From contig JAACJK010000166.1 in assembly GCA_013368325.1 (NCBI GenBank), positions 795,461 through 859,460 of the forward strand: a DNA stretch of 64,000 nt, written 5' to 3'. The translations under genes and the position numbers were made by a program. Below, piece after piece: positions 57,920 through 64,000 of the stretch (within the stretch, counting starts at the first letter, position 1; each line of letters opens with the position of its first letter). The notes below the pieces were generated by a model, which was not told where the DNA came from, made no database searches, and saw nothing but the letters and a program-made list of their open reading frames with translations. The DNA comes from Ephemerocybe angulata. Lineage: Eukaryota; Basidiomycota; Agaricomycetes; Agaricales; Psathyrellaceae.

Positions 57920-59359
57920 ATGAGCCCCGTCCCGAGCCCACGAAACTGCTCTCTCTCAAAGCTCTTTGTATCTCTTGGCTGGATTCTGCTCGTTGGATCG
58001 ACACTCGCCCCAAGTGGCTCACTCGCGGCTCTTGTCAACTCGACAGTCGACGATAGCTTCCCAGATCCCCTCACTGGGGACAAGATTGCATATACGCCTG
58101 ACGGTGTTTGGACAGATGGCAAAAGTTGTCAAGGGTGTAGTGCTCAACCGAGCGAGCAGTCGTTGTACAGAGGAACCTGGCACCAGGGCACAGTGCGTAT
58201 GGTATCGCGTCCCCGGTCACTACAAAGCCATTGACTTCGGTCGATAACAGTTCAACTCCTCCGACTCCTCCAAAGTGCCAGCGGCGTCCATGACGTTCAA
58301 GGGTAACAACATAGCCTCTTCTTTTTCCAAGAAGCGTGCCTGATAACGTTGAGCAGGCACAGCGATCTACGTCTACTGTGTGCTACCCCGGACGACTGAT
58401 AATCCTTCCGGCTATGCCTCCATGACTTTTTTAATCGACGGACAGCCCGCGGGCACCTTCGAAAAGACCCCGCCAGACGGCCAGACAGGGTACGACTATG
58501 ACGTCCTCGTGTACAGCAAGACAGGCCTCCCCGACAAAATACACTACTTCGTTCTCCAAGTCGGAAAGGGTGCCGCCCGTGATACCCTTGCTCTCCTGGA
58601 CAAAATTGTGTACAGGTACGTTAAGTACCCATTCGTGCCTCACTCCCGGCGTGGGCTCAACCTTCCTCTCAACATAACTACAGCTACGATGACGGGAAGA
58701 AAGGTACCCAATTGGGTGCCATTATCGGAGGAGTCCTGGCTGGCCTCATCGTACTGGGCGCCATTGCTGCAATCCTATACTGGCGATACGCACGGAAGCC
58801 TAAACTCACCGCTATCCCCCAACTTGACCAGTCGGATAATGGATCCGTCACAGACTACCCAACGATCGTCCCTTTTATCACCGCCAGCCCCACGACAGAG
58901 ACGAACAGTCACGGCCAAGCCCAGCCCAGACATAGTCCATCTGATTCCTCCCTCCGGTCACCGACATCCACACGAACACTCAAGTCTCGAGGTCAACCGA
59001 CACTATACTCAAGACCGTCAGCGCAGACGATGGCCTCGACGCACGGATACGACCCGAGCAAAGTCGATATCTATGATCCCTACCATCGATTATGTGAGTT
59101 GCACTTTTTCTGCACTCTGTCTCCGCGTTCTAGAACGACGTTTGCTCAATCTAACACGGGCTGGGCTTCTTTGATAGCAATATCTGCGGGGACGACTACG
59201 ACGTATTTCGGACCTTCCATGTCCTCTGGATCCGCGACTGTGCATGCAGATAACCCACCGGCGTACGAGCCCGAATCCATCCCCCTTACCCCCCAACGGC
59301 GGTCGAGCACCGACAAGAAGAAAAAGCCCCCACGGCAGAGCGGTGATAGGAAAGGCTAA
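57920..59359 (+). CDS. Secreted-type single-pass membrane protein with Ser/Thr-rich tail
   Basis: Type I membrane protein of about 420 residues. Signal peptide: SLSKLFVSLGWILLVGSTLAPSG. The ectodomain begins LVNSTVDDSFPDP and includes YTPDGVW, ASMTFKGTAIYVY and FLIDGQPAGTF, with YDVLVYSKTGLPD and KIHYFVLQVGKG further on. This looks like a beta-sandwich carbohydrate- or ligand-binding fold. A membrane helix follows (LGAIIGGVLAGLIVLGAIAAILYW), then basic YARKPK and a long disordered tail ending KKKKPPRQSGDRKG. Introns at about 58194-58249, 58303-58357, 58616-58680 and 59094-59176 join in frame. This architecture is widespread and uncharacterised in mushrooms. It may be a surface sensor; that is speculation. 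Confidence 0.8.
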
Positions 59360-59547
59360 CGAATATACCCCCATGACCTTCCCTTTCTTCTTATTGTATA
59401 ACTATCTCACGGCTCATGACATTCAAATAATGGACACACCAAGGTAGCATTAGAACGAGGCGTAAAGCTAGCAATTTTGAAGTGCGGGCGCGTGGGTGGC
59501 GAGGCAACCAACTGAGAAGATACGGGGATAGATCCAAGTACGCCAGT

Positions 59548-60507
59548 TCAAAAGAGGGCAGAACGACGGCGTTTAGCCCGAACCACGATACATCGTGGTT
59601 GCCCATTCTGGAGCAGCATCTCCGACACCGGTTCGTCCGCGAGCGACTCGGCGTCGACACTCCAGTGCGGCATCATGTCCCGCTGGATGCAATCCAGCAG
59701 CCACGCAAGCATGTTCGTCCGCTCCGCTTGAGGCACCTCGTCGGATTCAGAAGTTGGGCCAGATCCTGTGGCTGGTATAGGCTCAGAGTTCCGGCGCGCC
59801 AGAATGAGGGGTTTCAAGTGCGGAGTTGGGTCGGGCGTCGATGGGCTGACAATGGTAGTAGAGAGCGGGTTCGCGATTGAGTATGGCAGCCACCCTGCGA
59901 CAGCGACGAGAGAGAGTCTGCGCCCTTCATTCTTATGTTTTTGATTTGGCAGAGCTTCCGTAGTCGCATAACAGACAGACGGCGCAACAGCGTCCTCTAG
60001 GCCCAGCCGGCGCGGCAGAAGGAGAGGTTTCAACGGCACTTTCCGCTCTTCCTGCTTCCTCGAGCTGAGCATACGTCTGAGAGGGGCAACGAACCTGCTG
60101 CCAGCCTCGTCAATATCCGACCGATCTGGCGTGACAGGGAGGGACGCGCGAAGCGTGGTGTGTATAATTCTTGCGCGGTGATATCGCCCGCACGGGAAGC
60201 GGCCACGGTAGGTGGTGTTGACAAAGGTCGTGGTCGTCGATGACGCAGGGGACGTGACCGCGGTAAGCGCCCGCGGTTTGTGCCATGCGCCAGAGGAGAG
60301 CGAAGCGTTTGGTGTTGACGGCGTTGCTGACGCTGATGAGCACCTTGCCGAGCAGTCGCTGGAATCACAGCGTAGTTGCTGAGGGGGACGAGGGAGTGAG
60401 TGGTGCGGGTAAGCGAAGAGAAGGGCGCGGCGCTTACGGGGTGGGATTGGAACAGACTCACCGGAGTCTCTGCGGCGGCCATGTTGCGATATTCTGAAGA
60501 CGTTCAT
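59548..60507 (-). CDS. Uncharacterised basic protein
   Basis: Intronless frame of 319 residues starting MNVFRISQHGRRRDSGES and ending RCIVVRAKRRRSALF. No family is recognised. It is rich in Arg, Ser, Pro and Thr, with a hydrophobic patch RRLSLVAVAGWLPYSIANPL and a structured-looking end AERTNMLAWLLDCIQRDMMPHW. An alternative first exon with donor GTGAGT after DSG (near 60462) would change the N-terminal third. The divergent gene starts 200 bp away. It is plausibly a real lineage-specific gene, given its length, but composition alone could also produce this frame in GC-rich DNA. Confidence 0.45.
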   Translation of the reverse strand: MNVFRISQHGRRRDSGESVPIPPRKRRALLFAYPHHSLPRPPQQLRCDSSDCSARCSSASATPSTPNASLSSGAWHKPRALTAVTSPASSTTTTFVNTTYRGRFPCGRYHRARIIHTTLRASLPVTPDRSDIDEAGSRFVAPLRRMLSSRKQEERKVPLKPLLLPRRLGLEDAVAPSVCYATTEALPNQKHKNEGRRLSLVAVAGWLPYSIANPLSTTIVSPSTPDPTPHLKPLILARRNSEPIPATGSGPTSESDEVPQAERTNMLAWLLDCIQRDMMPHWSVDAESLADEPVSEMLLQNGQPRCIVVRAKRRRSALF

Positions 60508-60707
60508 TGTGTGTCTCCTTTAGATATCCCTTGAGAATAGGAGTAGCCCAGGACGCGTTCACAATCCGACTGCTAGGCGCGCATTGGCCAGTGACGTCAC
60601 TCGCGCTCCAGCGCTTGGAGACGCGCAACGTCATTCCGAAGCGTCCTGCGTGGTACAAATAGCGTCGCAGGCTGCGGGCTGGGAGAGACATTCATCTACC
60701 ACCAATC

Positions 60708-61286
60708 ATGTTCAGACTCGCAGCTCAATCCACCCGCGCCTCCGCTTTCTGCGGCGCACGCAGGCAGTTCCACGTTACCCCCATCGCCGCGAAGACAGTG
60801 AAGGACACTGTAAAGGATGTCGCGCAAGACGTGAGTGAGCTCCAATATCGGGGGAACTGCATATTAATCACTGGGTCGGCTTCAGGTTAATTTGAAACTG
60901 GGAAAGAAGATGGCTTCGGCGATTGACAAGGGAGAGGAGTTGGCAGAAGCTGCAAAGAGCACACTCGGTTAGATCTCACCCTGCATTCAGCATAAGGTCT
61001 TCCCCTAACTGCTATATAGGCTCAGCGACCGAGTCTGCGAAGCAAACTGCCCACCGTGCTCAGGCATCAGGTCGCGAGACCCTCAACGACGCAGCATCAG
61101 AAGCAAGCAAGCTTCAGCAGCTGGAAAGCAGAAAGTGAACGAGGCGACGCAGCACGGCAAAGAGAAGGCCGGTGAAGCAGCCTCAGAAGCAGGCAAGGCC
61201 TCTACAATCGGAAAGCAGAAGATGAACCAGGCTGCAACGGGTGCACGAGAGGCGAAGGACGATTTTGTGAATGAAGTGAGGAAGTA
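60708..61286 (+). CDS. Mitochondrial LEA-like repeat protein, frame broken near the middle
   Basis: Starts MFRLAAQSTRASAFCGARRQF, an Arg-rich presequence with a likely cleavage motif RQFHVT, then amphipathic Ala/Lys/Glu/Gln-rich helix repeats typical of late-embryogenesis-abundant proteins (TVKDTVKDVAQDV, EELAEAAKSTLGSATESAKQTAHRAQ). Two introns (60832-60886, 60970-61019) join in frame. As given, the frame stops at 61136-61138 after LESRK. The sequence after that is coding in another frame (AGKQKVNEATQHGKEKAGEAASEAGKAS to NEVRK, TAG at 61284-61286) and continues the same repeat. The break sits at (AAGC)3, 61101-61112. One extra base there, or one extra AAGC unit, restores it. Either a sequencing slip or a real truncation. 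Confidence 0.65.
61101..61112 (+). repeat. (AAGC)3 microrepeat at a frame break
   Basis: Tetranucleotide repeat inside the LEA-like gene, exactly where the reading frame changes. A fourth unit would give SEASKQASAAGK and keep the frame open to 61286. Confidence 0.7.
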
Positions 61287-61543
61287 GACGCTGCTGGTTA
61301 CCCCTAGATTCCCATTTCTTTAAGTTGTATCATCATGCCTTCAGGACTTTTAAACCTATGTAGCATTACGCACACCGAACATCCCTCATTTACACCATAG
61401 CCTTGTCGTGCAGTGGTCGTCGTCGGGCGGAAGCCAAAGCAAGGATTCCGTCCGGATCACTGCCATCAGATCGCGGTTTCGCGCGTTGACGGACGACGAC
61501 GAAATTTCCAGCTCACCTCTTCTCCGTCTACCGCTCGTCCACC

Positions 61544-62772
61544 ATGCACCGCCATCTCCTCCGAAGTGCCGTCTCACATCCTTGAGGACACCAGTGCAGT
61601 CCCCAGGGCTTAGGTCCACTTGGAAGGTCGCGGCCACCGTCCGCACGCTCCAAACAAGTAGCATCGACCCAAAATACGTCGAGAAGCTGAAGCAACGGGC
61701 GAAAGAGTGAGGCATATTACCATACTTTCAAACCCAAAGCGTGACTGTTCTTACAGATAAACCACCATCTTCGTCTATCGGTAGAGCTGGACTGACACTG
61801 GAAGAACTCGCAGCGAAGGCGAAGGAGGAGGCTGCAAAGAAGAAGCAGGAAGAGAGGGAAGCGTTGGAGGCGACGCTGCCTATTAGGCAGATCCAGGCTG
61901 AGGCCGAGACTGCGCCTTCATCATCTACATCTACTGCGTCCTCGGAGAAGCCTGTTGAGCGTACTCCCAAGGCTGTGACGAAGGAGCGGAAGGACAGTTC
62001 CCCTGTTAAGGTGCGTACCCATCCCGCCTCAAGTTGACATTCGCTAACATATCCACCTCTAGCCTCTATCTTCAATCTTGAACTTGGAACGTATTTTCGA
62101 AAAGCCCCACACCGCGGAGCAGATTGCCTCGCTATGGACGGTCTATCACGCAAAGGCCTCAGCGGAACCGGGCGCGGTGCTGTCTGCGCCAGCGTGCCGT
62201 TGGACCTGTACAAGCGCATGGAGAGCGTAGCACAACAATACTCCGCCTTCGTCGTCCTCTTTCCCGCCCACGTCCCGCTTCCGCCGAACCGCTGAGGAAG
62301 GCGAGTCGGACACCGCATATGAGTTCTACTTTATGCATGGCTATTCCATGAGAAGCCCCCGTGCCGAGGGCGACGGACCCCAAAACCCTTTCGACATCCC
62401 CTCCGCAAAGAACTCTACGAACCCTCCGCTGGCCACATCCTTTTTACCCCGCTACAGGAGTACAAGCAACGACAGAGCTTCGCGACGCCGTACCTCATCA
62501 CGACGTTCTACACCGACCTTGCGACGACGCATAATACCGTGCTCATGCGGGGAGAGATTACACCGTCTGCTGCGAGCGCGAACCCAGGGACTGCCGACCG
62601 GTTCCTTCTGAGCCAGGAGGATACCCAGGTGCTCATCATGATGCTCCAGCGCTTCTATCTCTGGAATAAGGAGGGGGATGCTGAAGCACTGCTACGACCG
62701 TCCTCAAAACTTTCCACGAAGGCCGGAGGAATTCAGTGGGAGGACCTTGTGAAGGCGGCGACTGTGATTTAG
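61544..62772 (+). CDS. ATP11: F1-ATPase assembly factor Atp11, with several frame breaks
   Basis: Mitochondrial chaperone that binds the F1 beta subunit during ATP synthase assembly (family knowledge). N-terminus MHRHLLRSAVSHP is presequence-like. Conserved parts: SSIDPKYVEKLKQRAKE, GLTLEELAAKAKEEAAKKKQEE, PLSSILNLERIFEKPHTAEQI, GLSGTGRGAVCASVPLDLY, FVVLFPAHVPL, AYEFYFMHGYS, LQEYKQRQSFATPYLITTFY, THNTVLMRGEI and LIMMLQRFYLW. These lie in different frames, with breaks at about 61580 (CC), 62152-62154 (AAA), 62287-62290 (AACC) and 62398-62401 (CCCC). Each is healed by one base at a short homopolymer. Two true introns (about 61709-61755, 62011-62061) look normal. Protein-level conservation across the breaks argues for sequence errors rather than an old pseudogene. 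A dead copy cannot be excluded. Confidence 0.8.
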
Positions 62773-62868
62773 ACTATATGTGACAGTAGAGGATGGTGCA
62801 TATGTACTGCTATCATGTGTTACGGTTCATCATTCCGATCTAGATTGAAGATAGCAAAGGGCGCTGCT

Positions 62869-63481
62869 TCACCACTCTCGTTTCTCCACCTCTCCCAGGA
62901 CGAAAGCCGCAAAGCCTTTCCGCGACAGCCTGGTCCAACCTTCCTCCCAACGTACCCAACCACCGTCTCTCTCGACTCGCGTTGTCAGAACGGGAACGCG
63001 AGCAATCGTCCAGTCGAGGTCGTCGCCCTGTGTCCGGAAGACTTCGCTACTGCGACGATGTCAGCATAAGCTTTTGGGGCGAGCGTCGCCACCCCAGGAT
63101 GAGTGCTTGTAGACGACGCTGAATTTGTCGTTGGGGTCGTGGATGGAGGCGGTGCCGAGGAGCACGATGCGCTTCAGCCCTGCTTCTTCATGAGGTCGAT
63201 AAGGAGCTATATCCCTTGGCGAGGGGGGTCCCGCGGGGTGGTTGGCCAGGGGCCGAGTGCGGAGAGGACGACGTCCGACGCCTTCGACGGCCCTTTCGGA
63301 GCATCTGCATCGGTGAGCGTGCCCTTGATGATGACGAGGCTCTCATTTGAGGAGAGGTCCTCTGGCAGCTTCTCTGGCGAGCGGCGTAGATGATGACCGC
63401 GCACTGCTTATATGTCGCCAGCGTTTCGCGAATCAGGAGGATCCCGGAAGGACCTGTGGCTCCGAGTATGAGGATGCGCAT
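62869..63481 (-). CDS. NAD(P)-binding (NmrA/atypical SDR-like) protein, multiple frame breaks
   Basis: Starts MRILILGATGPSG with the Rossmann dinucleotide motif GATGPSG, then IRETLATYKQCAVIIYA. Continues in another frame as RSPEKLPEDLSSNESLVIIKGTLTD and VVLSALGPWP, then elsewhere LKRIVLLGTASIHDPNDKF. It ends in one clean stretch FRTQGDDLDWTIARVPVLTTRVERDGG to VEKREW, stop 62869-62871. The order and spacing match a small NAD(P)H-binding family common in mushrooms. At least four frame changes occur between 63385 and 63030. The first is curable by one C at the CC run (complement of 63383-63384). An active gene with sequence errors or a recent pseudogene. Confidence 0.6.
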
Positions 63482-63603
63482 GGTGGTGGTAGTGGTGGTT
63501 GGGGATGACCAGCACTGGGGCAACAGGGATGACATAGTTGGGATGGGTATCAATGATCATAGCAAGTTTGCAGGGTACATGAAGGCTAAGGGGTAGTAGA
63601 CAG

Positions 63604-64000
63604 CTATTTACGGGGTGCCTTGGCCCAAGGACCCATCTCCGCCGCCTCCTGTTCCAGGGCAAGAATCGCGTCGGTTGATGGATTGCGCTGCGAAAGGTCG
63701 AGCCGGACCATGTCCCGGCCGTACAAGCGGCCGAAGCGTTCGACCAGACCGGGAATCTCGCCCTGGACGGTGACAGGCTTGCCCGTTGCGCTCTGTATGC
63801 TCCCCGCCTTGACGCCGTCGAGGCCGCACGCGACGACCTCGTCGAACCAGGGACGCGGCTCGTGGGTGACGTTCAAGGCGAAGCCGTGGGATGTGAGGCG
63901 GTGGCGGACCTGTACGCCTATGCTGGCAATCTTTGTCCGAGGATCGAGAAAGACTCCCGTGTGCTCGGAGGGCGCGAGGTCGAGTCCGTGGGCTTCCTTG
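63604..64000 (-). CDS. LIP2: Lipoyl(octanoyl) transferase, C-terminal part (window edge)
   Basis: The gene runs off the right end of the window, so only the C-terminal ~130 residues are seen. Conserved text: KEAHGLDLAPSEHTGVFLDPRTKIASIGVQ, then VRHRLTSHGFALNV, a LipB/Lip2 hallmark, followed by WFDEVVACGLDGV, FGRLYG and a final AEMGPWAKAPRK, stop 63604-63606. It moves octanoyl from acyl carrier protein to the H protein and 2-oxo-acid dehydrogenase subunits in mitochondria (family knowledge). The visible part is a single intact frame, unlike the neighbouring genes. The catalytic Lys and Cys region: the Lys of KIASIG is present; the Cys expected downstream corresponds to VACGLDG. Confidence 0.9.
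   Translation of the reverse strand, partial: KEAHGLDLAPSEHTGVFLDPRTKIASIGVQVRHRLTSHGFALNVTHEPRPWFDEVVACGLDGVKAGSIQSATGKPVTVQGEIPGLVERFGRLYGRDMVRLDLSQRNPSTDAILALEQEAAEMGPWAKAPRK

Noticed and set aside
62100..62420. Explaining the ATP11 frame changes by introns
   Set aside because: Possible GT...AG pairs at the breaks are only 22-46 bp and would remove residues that look conserved. Single-base changes at homopolymers fit better.

Overview
This window looks like nuclear chromosomal DNA from a filamentous basidiomycete, probably an Agaricomycete. The evidence is gene density of about one gene per 2.3 kb on both strands, genes cut by many 50-60 bp GT-AG introns, short CT-rich or TATA-type promoters, and fungal protein families: sterol C-22 desaturase, sterol glucosyltransferase, a GH72 glucan transferase, SUR7/PalI and a HOG-pathway MAPKKK. 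There is no operon structure, CRISPR array, rRNA or convincing tRNA. The species cannot be named from the sequence alone.

Layout. 0.3-5.7 kb: HAD-fold protein, peroxisomal ABC half-transporter, Ups2-type PRELI lipid carrier. 6.2-13.1 kb: the large B-block-binding subunit of TFIIIC. 13.6-15.9 kb: uncharacterised multi-pass membrane protein. 16.1-22.7 kb: Ssk2-type MAPKKK (minus) divergent from the DRG1/Rbg1 GTPase (plus). 22.7-23.7 kb: unresolved minus-strand coding-like pieces. 23.7-30.4 kb: PhnP-like metallo-beta-lactamase-fold protein, Ups1-type PRELI protein, Ric1. 30.7-32.2 kb: 2-oxoglutarate dioxygenase. 32.4-38.9 kb: sterol glucosyltransferase Atg26 (minus) divergent from a SUR7/PalI protein. 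39.4-45.9 kb: GPI-anchored GH72 enzyme, RRM/zinc-knuckle protein, kinetochore Nuf2. 46.0-52.4 kb: GYF-domain protein and acetyl-CoA transporter (both minus). 52.4-55.2 kb: gene-poor stretch with a truncated RecQ-like helicase and a proline-rich ORF, probably repeat debris. 55.2-64 kb: Erg5, a single-pass membrane protein, an uncharacterised ORF, a mitochondrial LEA-like protein, Atp11, an NAD(P)-binding protein, and the 3' part of a lipoyl/octanoyl transferase.

Functional themes. Most genes are housekeeping and unrelated to each other. Several concern membrane lipids (Ups1- and Ups2-type carriers, sterol glucosylation and desaturation, peroxisomal acyl transport). Neither order nor spacing suggests a biosynthetic cluster.

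Main points of interest. (1) A perfect RNA polymerase III B-box lies in intron 1 of the gene for the B-box-binding TFIIIC subunit, which suggests autoregulation. (2) There are unusual microexons: three in a row in DRG1 next to a GC-AG intron, one encoding the RNP1 core of an RRM protein, and a 6-nt first coding exon. (3) Three neighbouring genes between about 61.1 and 63.4 kb carry many single-base frame breaks, mostly at homopolymers, so that stretch is either poorly sequenced or decaying. Exon joins were read by eye, so gene ends are firmer than individual splice sites.
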